DNA of 64,000 nt from Prevotella melaninogenica ATCC 25845 (GCF_000144405.1 NC_014371.1:558001-622000), one strand, 5' to 3'. Positions 44,458-54,444 are shown, counted from the stretch's first letter. Notes: a model not told the origin generated them from the letters alone. Program-made: numbers and translations.

Positions 44458-45327
44458 ATGAAATATATACAAGTAAAGTTTACGGCAGAACCTGATTCTC
44501 AGGATGTAAGAGACATTATTGCAGCTCTTGCAGCTGAAGTTGGATTTGATTCTTTCACAGACGAACCAGACGGACTCGTTGGCTACTGCCAAGAAGACCT
44601 TTTCAATGAAGAAACACTCACTGAGATCATGCAGAACTTGCCAATTCCAGACGTAAAAGTTTCTTTCGAAGCTGCTCAAGCTGAAGATAAGAACTGGAAT
44701 GAGGAATGGGAAAAAGCAGGTTTCGACCCTATCATCATTGACGACCGCTGTGCTATCATCTGTAAGAATATGGAAGAAGATGCCACAGCTACCTATCCTC
44801 AACTTGAGACAATCCCAATGAAGATTGCCATTGATGCACAACAAGCATTTGGAACAGGTACACATGAGACAACACAGATGATTGTTTCATTACTACTAAA
44901 CCAAGACCTCAAAGAAAAGAGAGTTCTTGATTGTGGTTGTGGAACAGGTATTTTAGGCATTGTTGCTGCAAAGTGCGGTGCAAAAGAAGTTGTAAGCTAT
45001 GACATTGATGAGTGGAGTGTACGCAATGCTGAGCATAATGCCGAACTAAATGGTGTAGAATTAGATGTGCTTGAAGGCGACAGACGAGTCTTATCACATG
45101 TGAGTGGTGTCTTTGATGTTATCTTAGCAAATATCAACCGTAACATTATCCTTGAAGATATAGACGACTTTGTCAGCGTTATGACAACAGAATCAAAGAT
45201 TATTCTGAGTGGATTTTATGAGCAAGACGCAGAGGCTATCCTTCAAAAAGCTAATGAACTCGGTCTTAAAGAGAATCAACGTTTGTTGAATCACGATTGG
45301 TGTTGCCTACTACTTGAACGTCAGTAA
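44458..45327 (+). CDS. prmA: Ribosomal protein L11 methyltransferase
   Basis: PrmA trimethylates lysine and N-terminal amines of ribosomal protein L11. The 289-residue protein has the N-terminal L11-recognition domain, then AFGTGTHETTQM near 130-141 and the SAM motif LDCGCGTGILGIVAAKCGAK near 158-177, with VILANINRNI near 219. All are family marks; length is normal. Its 3' end overlaps the convergent lysozyme gene by 62 bases. Confidence 0.95.
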   Translation: MKYIQVKFTAEPDSQDVRDIIAALAAEVGFDSFTDEPDGLVGYCQEDLFNEETLTEIMQNLPIPDVKVSFEAAQAEDKNWNEEWEKAGFDPIIIDDRCAIICKNMEEDATATYPQLETIPMKIAIDAQQAFGTGTHETTQMIVSLLLNQDLKEKRVLDCGCGTGILGIVAAKCGAKEVVSYDIDEWSVRNAEHNAELNGVELDVLEGDRRVLSHVSGVFDVILANINRNIILEDIDDFVSVMTTESKIILSGFYEQDAEAILQKANELGLKENQRLLNHDWCCLLLERQ

Positions 45328-46129
45328 CATCATCTTGGATAAGTAGTTGCTGTAAGTCATAGAAGCTACCATTGTAGATGTCTAAGTCTACATATCCCTT
45401 AATACCTGGCAGCCTTCCGGCATCGGTATGCTGCCAGAATTTCCAAGCACCTTGGTACTCCATCTGATTAACATAATAGTGGGCTATCCAATAAGGATAA
45501 TCATCAAAGCGAGAATCAGAAAGGTATTGGTCTTTAAACTTATAATAGGTATAGATGATAGGTTTCACATGATACCTATCTTCTACTATATGTAGCCACG
45601 TCAGAATATTCTGCTGGAACTCTTCTGTACTGATATTCTTTGGTTTATGTTCCACATCAAGCACAGGTGGTAAATCTCCCGGCTGCAGATGAACCATGGC
45701 AAGGAAGAAATAAGCCTGCCGACGTGCTGACGACTTATTACTCCAGAAATGATATACACCACGTATAAAACCATGTTCTTTCGCATTGGAGAAGTTATCA
45801 CGGAACTTAGTATCAATATGACTATCGCCCTCCGTTGACTTGATAATCACAAAACGAATAGGCAAACGATCTATCAGTGCATTTCTAAGTCGATTCCAGT
45901 TAATCGTACCTTGATAACGACTTACATCAATACCATAAATCGTATAACCTTCAGGATAATCTGGATCACCATAAATAGCACGCCATCTAAAACCTGTAGG
46001 TGATACAAAAAAGAAGTAAAACAGAAAACTATACCCTACTGCAAGACACAATCCTCCAGCCCAACGCATCCAACTTGGCATCTGAATCCAAGTCTTTAGT
46101 ATTGATTGAAGCACTTTAGAGATAAACAT
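45266..46129 (-). CDS. GH25 muramidase (lysozyme), membrane-anchored
   Basis: Family 25 muramidases cut the MurNAc-GlcNAc bond of peptidoglycan. The 287-residue protein has one N-terminal membrane segment at about 20-45 (GGLCLAVGYSFLFYFFFVS), then the GH25 domain: YGIDVSRYQGTINW near 67-80 with the first catalytic Asp, FVIIKSTEGDSHID near 92, GVYHFWSNKS near 123, and the catalytic Asp/Glu pair in PVLDVEHKPK near 155-164. YTYYKFKDQ near 195 and FWQHTDAGRLPG near 235 are also typical. It may modify the organism's own wall. It ends 62 bases inside the convergent prmA gene. Confidence 0.92.
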   Translation of the reverse strand: MFISKVLQSILKTWIQMPSWMRWAGGLCLAVGYSFLFYFFFVSPTGFRWRAIYGDPDYPEGYTIYGIDVSRYQGTINWNRLRNALIDRLPIRFVIIKSTEGDSHIDTKFRDNFSNAKEHGFIRGVYHFWSNKSSARRQAYFFLAMVHLQPGDLPPVLDVEHKPKNISTEEFQQNILTWLHIVEDRYHVKPIIYTYYKFKDQYLSDSRFDDYPYWIAHYYVNQMEYQGAWKFWQHTDAGRLPGIKGYVDLDIYNGSFYDLQQLLIQDDVTDVQVVGNTNRDSTNVDSL

Positions 46130-46549
46130 TTTCTTACTTTTGGATAATTTTATATTCTACTTTACATCTATGTATATTGAACTTTCAAGTTTTTTTTTCA
46201 TGAAGAAAAGAATTTCTTTTCATGAAGAAAAAGATTTATTTACGTGAAAATAAATAATTATTTTCATGAAAATAAATTAGCACACTACTTAAATATGAGT
46301 TCAAACATGTTGTTTCTTTAGATCTATAGACAACAAAAATGAAAGCAATTAAGCACTACTTACAGCTGTATTCATGTGCTTTTATTCTCGTATGAATACC
46401 ATAATAATAGATTGAATATCAAAGGGATAATTTAAAATATTTACCAACTACTCAAAGCATAAAGGTCAGAAGAAAATAAGAAATTATATAAAACAAAAGA
46501 AGAAACAGAGGATAGATTTATCCTCCATCTCTTCTTTATGAATATACTA
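46130..46549. other. Gap with clustered CATGAA palindromes
   Basis: 420 bases upstream of the lysozyme gene and downstream of pfp. The palindrome cluster at 46190-46278 is listed separately; the rest is AT-rich with a weak hairpin near 46500-46540 (AGAAACAGAGGATAGA/TCCATCTCTTCTTT) past the pfp stop. No gene. Confidence 0.65.
46190..46278. repeat. Cluster of CATGAA-type inverted repeats
   Basis: Two successive near-palindromes: TTCATGAAGAAAAGAATTTC...TTTTCATGAA at 46197-46226 and ATTTATTTACGTGAAAAT paired with ATTTTCATGAAAATAAAT at 46234-46251 and 46260-46277. TTCATGAA or TTTACGTGAA occurs four times in 80 bases. It could be a multi-site regulator-binding region or a palindromic element. Confidence 0.5.
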
Positions 46550-48193
46550 TTACTTAGCCTGCTCTAATTCGAGAGTCTTAGTAGTCTGATCACATACTGA
46601 AGAAGGACCCCAGTACTGGATAGGACCTGGATAAACATAGCATGTTTCCTTAGCCCACTTCTCACGCTGAGCAGCAAAAGTCTTGAATGGAGCACCATCA
46701 AGTTCAACAAGTGCCTTACGAATAACAGGCTTCATCTCACCATTACGTCTCTCCATGTTCATCATCATAGTGATTGGTACACCTCCTGCCTTCCACTGAT
46801 CAGCAGGAGCTGTAGTGTTCTTAACGATAGCCATATAACCTGTCTTACCGTTAGCAATCAACTGAGCTGCAGATGAACCAAGTGCATAGCAGTAGTCTGC
46901 ATCAAAGTTAGAAGGAGCTGCACAACGACCCTCGTAACCAAAGAAGTGGTGCAAAGGAGAGAACTTACCAGCATACTTACCTTCCTTCTTCCACTGATCA
47001 AGCTTAGCTGCAACCATCTCAGAGATGAGTTTCTCTGTCTCAATGAGAGATACCTGTACGTTTCCGTGTGGGTCACGGTCGAGAGAAAGCTGACGAGCAA
47101 CGCCCTCTGGAAGTGTTTCAAATGTAGCCTTGTTCTCTGCAGAGAGGTGTTCAAGGATATACTTACGCTGTGCATCCTTGTCAAGGTTCAAATAATCAGC
47201 ACCATGAGCAGCGAGCAAATCATTCAACTCCTGAATCAAACGACCGATAGCAGGAATAAACTCGATAAGACCTTCTGGAATCAAAACAACACCGAAGTTG
47301 TTACCCTGCTCTGCACGGTAAGCAACAACACCTGCGATATACTCAACGATATCATTCAAAGTCTGATCCTTAGATTCAATTTCCTCAGATACTAAGCAGA
47401 TGTTTGGCTGAGTCTGCAAAGCACACTCAAGAGCGATGTGAGATGCAGAACGACCCATCAACTTGATGAAGTGCCAATACTTACGAGCAGAGTTACAGTC
47501 ACGCTCGATGTTACCGATAAGCTCAGAGTAAGTCTTTGTTGCTGTATCGAAACCGAAAGAAGTCTCAATCTGATCGTTCTTCAAGTCGCCATCGATAGTC
47601 TTAGGGCAACCAATAACCTGTACACCATACTGCTTAGCAGCATAGTATTCAGCCAATACACAAGCATTAGTATTAGAGTCGTCACCACCAATGATTACAA
47701 CAGCCTTGATATCCAACTTACGAAGAATCTCAAGTCCCTTCTCAAACTGCTCTTCCTTCTCAAGCTTTGTTCTACCTGAACCAATCATATCGAAGCCACC
47801 AGTGTTGCGGTAAGCCTGAAGATTCTCAGCAGTAATCTCAATATAGTTGTGATCAACAAGACCACCAGGACCCATAAGGAAACCATAAAGACGGTTCTCT
47901 GGGTTCAACTTCTTAACCTCATCGAAGAGACCAGAGATAACGTTGTGACCACCAGGAGCCTGACCACCTGAAAGAATGATACCAACGTTAATCTTAGCAT
48001 TGTTAGCCGAATCAGCTGGAACAAACTCTACGAGAGGCATTCCGTACGTGTTAGGGAATAACTTCTTGATATCCTCTTGATTGTCAACACTCTGTGTAGG
48101 AGCACCTTCCTGCACCTTTACTGCACCCTGAAGAGCCTTAGGCAACTTTGGCTGATAGCCTGCTCTTTCCTTCTGCAATGCGCTAATTTCCAT
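46550..48193 (-). CDS. pfp: Diphosphate-dependent 6-phosphofructokinase
   Basis: Pfp reversibly phosphorylates fructose-6-phosphate with pyrophosphate, a central glycolytic step in many Bacteroidetes. The 547-residue protein is of the long plant-type/Bacteroidetes form. Seen: [18 protein letters not shown] near 72-89, [20 protein letters not shown] near 165-184 (the second Asp of GGDDS marks PPi use, ATP enzymes having GGDGS), [21 protein letters not shown] near 197 and [16 protein letters not shown] near 245. Length matches the family. Own promoter and terminator-like end. Confidence 0.96.
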   Translation of the reverse strand: MEISALQKERAGYQPKLPKALQGAVKVQEGAPTQSVDNQEDIKKLFPNTYGMPLVEFVPADSANNAKINVGIILSGGQAPGGHNVISGLFDEVKKLNPENRLYGFLMGPGGLVDHNYIEITAENLQAYRNTGGFDMIGSGRTKLEKEEQFEKGLEILRKLDIKAVVIIGGDDSNTNACVLAEYYAAKQYGVQVIGCPKTIDGDLKNDQIETSFGFDTATKTYSELIGNIERDCNSARKYWHFIKLMGRSASHIALECALQTQPNICLVSEEIESKDQTLNDIVEYIAGVVAYRAEQGNNFGVVLIPEGLIEFIPAIGRLIQELNDLLAAHGADYLNLDKDAQRKYILEHLSAENKATFETLPEGVARQLSLDRDPHGNVQVSLIETEKLISEMVAAKLDQWKKEGKYAGKFSPLHHFFGYEGRCAAPSNFDADYCYALGSSAAQLIANGKTGYMAIVKNTTAPADQWKAGGVPITMMMNMERRNGEMKPVIRKALVELDGAPFKTFAAQREKWAKETCYVYPGPIQYWGPSSVCDQTTKTLELEQAK

Positions 48194-48249
48194 GTGTTTA
48201 ATTTAAATGATTTGAATATAATGATTTATTTAATGTCTTTACTACTCTG

Positions 48250-48257
48250 CAAATTTA
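48250..48257 (-). promoter_or_regulatory. -7 promoter element of pfp
   Basis: Minus-strand TAAATTTG followed by GCAGAG, 56 bases before the pfp ATG; match to TAnnTTTG. Confidence 0.5.
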
Positions 48258-48330
48258 CTTTTTTTATCCGATAATAGAAAGGAAAAGACGCTAAATTAAA
48301 ATTTTAACTCTATTTTTATGTAAGAAAGTC

Positions 48331-48359
48331 TTGCTTTTCTTTTTTTTTATTTATCTTTG
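48331..48359 (+). promoter_or_regulatory. -33/-7 promoter of the 48395-54399 gene run
   Basis: TTG at 48331-48333 and TATCTTTG at 48352-48359 are 18 bases apart, close to the Bacteroidetes spacing. The first ATG is at 48395, 35 bases further. Confidence 0.55.
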
Positions 48360-48394
48360 AACGAAAATATAAAATATAGCTATTTAGGATTAAT

Positions 48395-48667
48395 ATGAGC
48401 AACAAAAGAGATTTGAAACGCACCATCAATTACATTTGTGGTGATTTGTTTACAGAGGGCATCGCAGCATCTCTCTATGGTGAGAATCGTGATAATGACA
48501 ATACTGAGGCTATCCTCACTTCTATTTTAGTAATGCACAGCAATTACATCAGACGCGTATCTCACGTTCAGCCGGGTATGCCTGCCAAAGTATATTTCAA
48601 AGACTTGAAGGACAAGTTTAGTAAAGAAGTCAATGAGATTGTTGATCAACTCAATAACCTTGCATAA
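48395..48667 (+). CDS. Conserved small protein of unknown function
   Basis: A 90-residue cytoplasmic protein, mostly helical, with an N-terminal KRDLKRTINYICGDLFTEG and a middle AILTSILVMHSNYIRRVSHVQPG. I recall such a protein as a Bacteroidales hypothetical; no function is known to me. It opens the run of five genes; its stop overlaps the next ATG by one base (TAATG), so translation of the acyltransferase is probably coupled to it. Confidence 0.65.
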   Translation: MSNKRDLKRTINYICGDLFTEGIAASLYGENRDNDNTEAILTSILVMHSNYIRRVSHVQPGMPAKVYFKDLKDKFSKEVNEIVDQLNNLA

Positions 48668-49227
48668 TGTTACAGGGTATATCAAAGTGGCTTCTTTATA
48701 GTTTTATGGGGTGGAAGAAGGATGTTAGGTTTACATTACCTGACAAAGCTATTATTTGTCTTGCACCTCACACAAGTAATTATGATTTCCTTATTGGTCA
48801 GCTTTACGCAAGAGCTGAGCGACTAGAGAGCAGCTTCCTTATGAAGAAGGAATGGTTCTTCTGGCCGCTTGGTCCTATCTTTCGCAAACTCGGAGGAATC
48901 CCTGTATGGCGTGATAAGAAGGCAAGTATGACCGACCGGTTAGCCGACTATGCTATAAAGCGTGATAAGTTCCAACTTTGTATTACTCCCGAAGGAACCA
49001 GAAGTCTAAACCCTGAATGGAAGAAAGGCTTTTATTATATTGCTCTAAAAGCACAACTGCCTATCTACCTCTACGGATTAGATTATGAAAGGAAGCTAAT
49101 AGAGTGTTCAAAGGTTATAACACCATCGGGCGATTTGGAACAGGACATGAAGGAAATCAAATTGTATTTCAAAGACTTTAAGGGTAAACATCCAGAATTG
49201 TTTACGATAGGAGAATTAAACGGATAA
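48667..49227 (+). CDS. PlsC-like 1-acyl-glycerol-phosphate acyltransferase
   Basis: A membrane-associated acyltransferase of 186 residues. The HX4D motif appears as HTSNYD near 36-41, and the second substrate motif as PEGTRSLNPEWKKGF near 115-129. Length is that of short PlsC-type proteins, and the MKKEWFFWPLGPIFRKLGGIPVWR region near 60-80 resembles the membrane-docking part. Phospholipid or ornithine-lipid acylation is the likely role; the substrate is not settled. Start and stop both overlap neighbours by one base, as is typical of a translationally coupled operon. Confidence 0.85.
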   Translation: MLQGISKWLLYSFMGWKKDVRFTLPDKAIICLAPHTSNYDFLIGQLYARAERLESSFLMKKEWFFWPLGPIFRKLGGIPVWRDKKASMTDRLADYAIKRDKFQLCITPEGTRSLNPEWKKGFYYIALKAQLPIYLYGLDYERKLIECSKVITPSGDLEQDMKEIKLYFKDFKGKHPELFTIGELNG

Positions 49228-51815
49228 TGAAGATAAAATTGCTGTGTACAGTCCTTCTTGCAATGTCGTTTGCAAATACTTTTGCACAATCGAGTAAGTC
49301 AACATGGGGGAAAACAGATTATGAAGATGCACCATGGGTAAAGAATGTTTCTCGCCCTAATGAAATCACAGAGGGATTACAGAATAGACATCTTTCTGTA
49401 TGGTCATCGCATGGAAGATATTACGATGCTAAGAAGGGTGGATGGAGATGGCAAAGACCAATTCTATTCGGTACTACTGAGGACCTATACACACAAACAA
49501 TAGTTCTTCCTTATCTCATTCCTATGCTTGAGAACGCAGGAGCAATTGTCTTTACACCTCGTGAAAGAGACTGGCAGAAGAATGAAATTATAGTAGATAA
49601 CGATAGTCGCACCAACTACAAGGAAGAGAGTATGAAGAAGAAGTGGGCAACCACTTCGGATAAAGGCTTCGCACAACATTATGGAAGTTATAATGATGGT
49701 GAGAATCCATTTACAGCTGGTACGGCTCGACAAGTAAAGGCAAGAAAGCGCAACAGTAAGATTAGCTCTGTTGTCTACCAACCTACTTTCCCTGAAACAG
49801 GACGCTATGCCGTATATGTAAGCTATCAGACACAGAAGAAGAGTGTGGAAGCGGCAGAGTATATTGTTTTTCATAAAGGACAAGAAACACATTTCCGAGT
49901 AAACCAACGTATGGGTGGTGGTACTTGGGTTTATCTTGGCACTTTTGAGTTTGACAAGGGAAACAGTATCAATAACTCTGTTGTACTGACTAATCATAGC
50001 TCGCATAGAGGTATTGTAACTACTGACGCAGTACGCTTTGGTGGTGGTATGGGTAACATTTTTCGTGGTGGAACAGTGAGTGGTTTACCTCGTTTCCTTG
50101 AAGGTGCAAGATACTCAGCACAATGGGCTGGTGCACCTTGGAATGTAGTCAGCAAGAGTAATGGCTCTAATGACTATAACGATGACATAAACTGCCGTTC
50201 CTTGATGACGAATTGGCTCGCTGGAGGTTCTTGTTATCTGCCTGAAAAGAAAGATGGTAAGAAAGTACCTATCGAACTTACGTTGGCTATACATAGCGAT
50301 GCCGGAGTTAAAACTGATGATAGTTACGTAGGAACCTTAGGAATCTGTACTACGCAAGATGGTAATAAAACATTGGGAGATGGACTTTCACGTAAGGTTT
50401 CAAAGACCTTTGCAGAACAGTTGGTAGCCAATGTAAAGAAGGATTTGGACAATGCTTTCCACATCAATTGGACAACTCGTTCAGTGTGGGATCGCAACTA
50501 TAGCGAAACGCGATTACCTGAAGTTCCTTCTGCTATCCTTGAGACGCTCTCTCATCAAAACTTCCCCGACATTAAATTAGGTCAAGATCCTAACTTCAAA
50601 TTCACCTTTGCACGTTCTGTTTATAAGACTATCTTAAGGTATGAAGCTAACATGCACGGTAAGACTTATACTGTTCAACCACTTGCACCAAATAACTTCA
50701 AGATAGAATATGTATCAGCAAACAAGGTGAGATTACAATGGAGACCAACTACGGATGCCAGTGAACCTACCGCAACCCCTACTTCCTATAACGTGTATGT
50801 TGCGATGGGAACAAGAGGTTTTGACAATGGAATGAACGTTCGCAATCCTTATTTTGACATAGAGCTATTACCAGGTGTAGTCTATAATTTTAAGGTAACT
50901 GCTTGTAACCGTGGTGGTGAGAGTTTCCCAACAGAAGTTCTTTCAGCCTTACGCAATGAAGGTGCAACTCAGACAATTCTCATTGTCAATGCTTTCAGTC
51001 GCCTTTCTTCTCCTGCTGTTGTTAATACAAGCACCGAGCAGGGCTTCGACCTTGAAGCAGATCCAGGTCTTAGCTATGGTCCTGTGGCTGGATGGGCAGG
51101 AAGACAAGCCAACTTCAATAAGGCAATGATGGGCAAAGAAGGTCCAAGTGCCTTAGGTTATGGTGGCGAAGAACTCGTAGGTAAGGTTATTGCAGGAAAT
51201 GATTTCAACTATGTCAAAGACCACGCAGAGGCATTACGCCATGCAGGAAAATACAATATCGTCAGCTGTAACGGTAAGGCTGTAGAGTATGGTGAGGTGA
51301 ATCTTTCCAAGTATGCAATGGTTGACTTACTCCTTGGCAATGAGAAGGATGACGGGCATAGCTTGTATTATTACAAGACTTTTAAGCCTGCACTTCGTCA
51401 ACAGTTGACGAAGTATCTGAATAATCGTGGCAAACTCTTTGTCAGTGGTTCTTATCTTGCATCCGATATGCAGGGTGTTGATGAGCAAGATTGGTTGAAA
51501 ACCAACCTCAAGATTACTTTTGATGGGGCAAACTATGACAATTATAACTCTGTAGTAAGTGGTATGGGAATGTCATTCGATGTTTATCGAACTATCAACG
51601 AGCAGCATTATGGTGCTTATACACCAGACTATATTCTTCCTGTTGACAATGCTTTCAGTACCTTAACTTATGCAGATGGCAAAACTGCAGCTGTGGCATA
51701 TAAAGGAACTGACAACAGTGTTTTCACACTATCCTTCCCATTCGAGTGCATCAAGGATGCACCTACGCGTAACAGTATCATGAAGGGTATTGTCAACTTC
51801 TTAATGAAGAAATAA
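49227..51815 (+). CDS. Secreted amidase/golvesin/Fn3 protein (xanthan-lyase-like annotation)
   Basis: An 862-residue exported protein with signal peptide at 1-20 (NTFAQ end). In order: an N-terminal part of an N-acetylmuramoyl-L-alanine-amidase-like fold with SVWSSHGRYYDAKKGG near 55-70; a golvesin-like beta domain at about 180-270 (VYQPTFPETGRYAVYVSY, FRVNQRMGGGTWVYLG, TTDAVRFGGGMGN); the amidase fold resumed with LTLAIHSDAGVKT near 350 and SAILETLSHQN near 430; a fibronectin type III domain near 490-580; and a C-terminal alpha/beta or GATase-like part. Bacteroidetes homologues are often called xanthan lyase without proof. Cell-wall amidase activity is plausible. Confidence 0.82.
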   Translation: MKIKLLCTVLLAMSFANTFAQSSKSTWGKTDYEDAPWVKNVSRPNEITEGLQNRHLSVWSSHGRYYDAKKGGWRWQRPILFGTTEDLYTQTIVLPYLIPMLENAGAIVFTPRERDWQKNEIIVDNDSRTNYKEESMKKKWATTSDKGFAQHYGSYNDGENPFTAGTARQVKARKRNSKISSVVYQPTFPETGRYAVYVSYQTQKKSVEAAEYIVFHKGQETHFRVNQRMGGGTWVYLGTFEFDKGNSINNSVVLTNHSSHRGIVTTDAVRFGGGMGNIFRGGTVSGLPRFLEGARYSAQWAGAPWNVVSKSNGSNDYNDDINCRSLMTNWLAGGSCYLPEKKDGKKVPIELTLAIHSDAGVKTDDSYVGTLGICTTQDGNKTLGDGLSRKVSKTFAEQLVANVKKDLDNAFHINWTTRSVWDRNYSETRLPEVPSAILETLSHQNFPDIKLGQDPNFKFTFARSVYKTILRYEANMHGKTYTVQPLAPNNFKIEYVSANKVRLQWRPTTDASEPTATPTSYNVYVAMGTRGFDNGMNVRNPYFDIELLPGVVYNFKVTACNRGGESFPTEVLSALRNEGATQTILIVNAFSRLSSPAVVNTSTEQGFDLEADPGLSYGPVAGWAGRQANFNKAMMGKEGPSALGYGGEELVGKVIAGNDFNYVKDHAEALRHAGKYNIVSCNGKAVEYGEVNLSKYAMVDLLLGNEKDDGHSLYYYKTFKPALRQQLTKYLNNRGKLFVSGSYLASDMQGVDEQDWLKTNLKITFDGANYDNYNSVVSGMGMSFDVYRTINEQHYGAYTPDYILPVDNAFSTLTYADGKTAAVAYKGTDNSVFTLSFPFECIKDAPTRNSIMKGIVNFLMKK

Positions 51816-51854
51816 AAAACAAAGAAATTGGAATAATCTAAAAGAGTAAAGACT

Positions 51855-52184
51855 ATGTATAAAATTCAAGCAAACGCTTCGGGAACACGAAGCATTGAGA
51901 TTACAGACAGCCATCTTGAGACAATAAAGAAATATTCACTTCTCTCTGGACTGGTTGATTCCAATGGTATTATTGACGAGGATATCCTCGACAAACTGAG
52001 ATTCAATGTTCGTGGACTTCTCGAGTCTGAACCTGGTAAAGATAAAGACTTGTTAGACTTATGTCTTGATGTTATTTATAATCAAAACATGAAAGCTATC
52101 GGACTTAAAAATCTTGTTACACTCTTCAAGGAGTGGGTCTTAACACACCAAGACGCTGAAGAAGAGAACAGTGAAGTCCTTTAA
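51855..52184 (+). CDS. Conserved small protein of unknown function
   Basis: A 109-residue acidic cytoplasmic protein with helical pattern: TDSHLETIKKYSLLSGLVDSN near 15-35, NVRGLLESEPGKDKDLLDL near 50-68, ending in EEENSEVL. No motif seen. It lies 39 bases after the amidase-like gene and 85 before the YgiQ gene, on the same strand. Confidence 0.6.
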   Translation: MYKIQANASGTRSIEITDSHLETIKKYSLLSGLVDSNGIIDEDILDKLRFNVRGLLESEPGKDKDLLDLCLDVIYNQNMKAIGLKNLVTLFKEWVLTHQDAEEENSEVL

Positions 52185-52269
52185 TCATAAAGAAGGAATA
52201 ATAGTAAAGTTCAATTTCTTGAAAACAAGTAACATACTTAAAAAGAAATTCATTTAAAAACAAAAACAT

Positions 52270-54399
52270 TTGAGTTCACAAAAAGAAAATAGAAGACCTG
52301 CAAAGCAGCATAAAAAGACAACACCTACACAGCGACAAGATAGAGAGGCTGCTGTTAAGAATGAAGCAAAAACCACAAGACCTTCAAGATTTCAGTTGAC
52401 AGACTTCCTCCCTACCACAAAGAAGGAGGTAGAACTCCGTGGGTGGGATCAGTTAGACATTATCCTTTTTTCGGGTGATGCCTATATAGACCATCCTGCT
52501 TTTGGTGCTGCTGTCATTGGTAGAACACTTGAGTCAGCTGGCTATAAGGTGGCTATCGTTCCACAACCTGACTGGCATGGCGACTTCCGAGACTTCAAAA
52601 AATTAGGCCGTCCACGTCTCTACTTTGGTATCTCACCCGGCGCAATGGACTCGATGGTGAACAAATACACCGCCAATCGTCGTCTACGCTCAGACGATGC
52701 TTATTCACCTGATGGTAGACCCAACCTGCGTCCAGAATATCCAAGCATTGTTTACTCTAATATCCTCAGACAGCTCTATCCCGATGTTCCTATCGTCTTA
52801 GGCGGCATCGAGGCTTCATTGCGCCGTCTTACTCATTACGACTATTGGAAAGATTGTGTTCGTAAGTCCATTCTCTGCGATGCACGTGCCGACATGATTA
52901 TCTATGGTATGGGTGAAAAACAGGTGGTAAGCATAGCACAAGAGTTGGAAAATGGTGCTAACATTAAAGACTTGAAGCATATTCCACAGACCGTATATCT
53001 TTGTAAAGAATCAGAGATTCCTGACGGAATAAAAGAGAGTGATATTGTACTTCATTCCCACGAGTCTTGCTTACACAACAAAAAATATCAAGCAGAAAAC
53101 TTCAAACATATAGAAGAAGAGTCAAACAAGAAGCACGCACAACGCATACTGCAGGCTGTTGACAACGTTTATGCCGTTGTTAATCCACCCTATCCTACCA
53201 TGACAACAGAGGAGGTAGATGCAGCCTACGACCTACCATATACACGCGAGCCACATCCGAAGTATCGCGGTAAGACTATCCCTGCCTATGAGATGATTAA
53301 GCACAGTGTGAACATTCATCGCGGATGCTTTGGTGGCTGTTCATTCTGTACCATTTCTGCACATCAGGGTAAGTTTATTAGCTGTCGCTCGAAAGAGAGT
53401 ATCTTAAAGGAAGTAAAGCAGGTTATACAGATGCCCGACTTCAAAGGTTATCTCTCCGACCTCGGTGGTCCATCAGCTAACATGTATGGTATGGCAGGTA
53501 AGAACCAGAAGGCTTGCGAGCATTGCAAACGACCAAGTTGTGTGAATCCAGAGATATGTCCTAACCTTGAAACCGACCACACCAAACTGCTTGAAATCTA
53601 TCATGCAGTCGATGAACTACCAGGAATCAAGAAGAGTTTTATCGGTTCTGGTGTACGTTATGACCTACTTCTGCACAAGAGTAAGGACGAGAAGAGTAAT
53701 GAGGCTGCCAGACAATATACTCGTGAGTTGATAACACGACATGTCAGCGGCCGTCTGAAGGTTGCACCAGAGCATACTTCAGACCGCGTTCTAAATCTGA
53801 TGCGTAAACCTTCGTTCCAACAATTCTATGCATTCAAGAAGATTTTTGACCGCATCAACCGTGAGGAGAATATGCGACAGCAGATTATTCCTTACTTCAT
53901 ATCTTCTCATCCTGGCTGCCAGGAAGAGGATATGGCAGAGTTGGCAGTACTAACGAAAGACCTTGACTTCCACTTGGAACAAGTGCAGGACTTCACCCCT
54001 ACTCCAATGACCGTTTCTACAGAGGCATGGTACACGGGGTATGATCCTTACACACTTGAACCAATCTTCTCAGCAAAGACACCAAAGGAGAAACTTGCAC
54101 AGCGTCAATTCTTCTTCTGGTATAAGCCTGAAGCACGACGAGATATTGAGCGAGAGCTTCACCGCATTGGACGTAGTGACTTGATTGCTAAGCTCTATGA
54201 CAATGTTCCGAAGCGACACCCTCGTGCGGTTTATGATCCTAAGGCAATTGGAAGTACTCCCGACATTCCAAACAAAAAACGGAAGGGAAGAGAGGAAAAG
54301 CCAACAGAGAATCGTAGGAAATCTGCTAAGCAAAATGGTAAACAGCCAAAGAGTTTCAACCCAAACTTTTCTGGCAACCATCGTCGCAGACAAAAATAA
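52270..54399 (+). CDS. YgiQ-family radical SAM protein, UUG start
   Basis: A 709-residue radical-SAM enzyme of the YgiQ family (UPF0313) of unknown reaction. The [4Fe-4S] site is CFGGCSFC (C-x3-C-x2-C) near 352-359 in HRGCFGGCSFCTISAHQG; other family parts are FLPTTKKEVELRGWDQLD near 46-63 and DAYIDHPAFGAAVIGR near 70-85, and SFIGSGVRYDLLL near 455. The frame is closed upstream by TAA at 52255 and the only start is TTG at 52270; the next Met is about 120 residues in, after conserved residues. So a UUG start is well supported. The C-terminus is a basic, low-complexity tail. Confidence 0.9.
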   Translation: MSSQKENRRPAKQHKKTTPTQRQDREAAVKNEAKTTRPSRFQLTDFLPTTKKEVELRGWDQLDIILFSGDAYIDHPAFGAAVIGRTLESAGYKVAIVPQPDWHGDFRDFKKLGRPRLYFGISPGAMDSMVNKYTANRRLRSDDAYSPDGRPNLRPEYPSIVYSNILRQLYPDVPIVLGGIEASLRRLTHYDYWKDCVRKSILCDARADMIIYGMGEKQVVSIAQELENGANIKDLKHIPQTVYLCKESEIPDGIKESDIVLHSHESCLHNKKYQAENFKHIEEESNKKHAQRILQAVDNVYAVVNPPYPTMTTEEVDAAYDLPYTREPHPKYRGKTIPAYEMIKHSVNIHRGCFGGCSFCTISAHQGKFISCRSKESILKEVKQVIQMPDFKGYLSDLGGPSANMYGMAGKNQKACEHCKRPSCVNPEICPNLETDHTKLLEIYHAVDELPGIKKSFIGSGVRYDLLLHKSKDEKSNEAARQYTRELITRHVSGRLKVAPEHTSDRVLNLMRKPSFQQFYAFKKIFDRINREENMRQQIIPYFISSHPGCQEEDMAELAVLTKDLDFHLEQVQDFTPTPMTVSTEAWYTGYDPYTLEPIFSAKTPKEKLAQRQFFFWYKPEARRDIERELHRIGRSDLIAKLYDNVPKRHPRAVYDPKAIGSTPDIPNKKRKGREEKPTENRRKSAKQNGKQPKSFNPNFSGNHRRRQK

Positions 54400-54406
54400 A
54401 GTTATA

Positions 54407-54444
54407 AAAAAGGAGTTATGAAGTAAAAATCATAACTCCTTTTT
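54407..54444 (+). terminator. YgiQ terminator
   Basis: AAAAAGGAGTTATG pairs perfectly with CATAACTCCTTTTT around the loop AAGTAAAAAT, with T-tract after. Confidence 0.85.
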
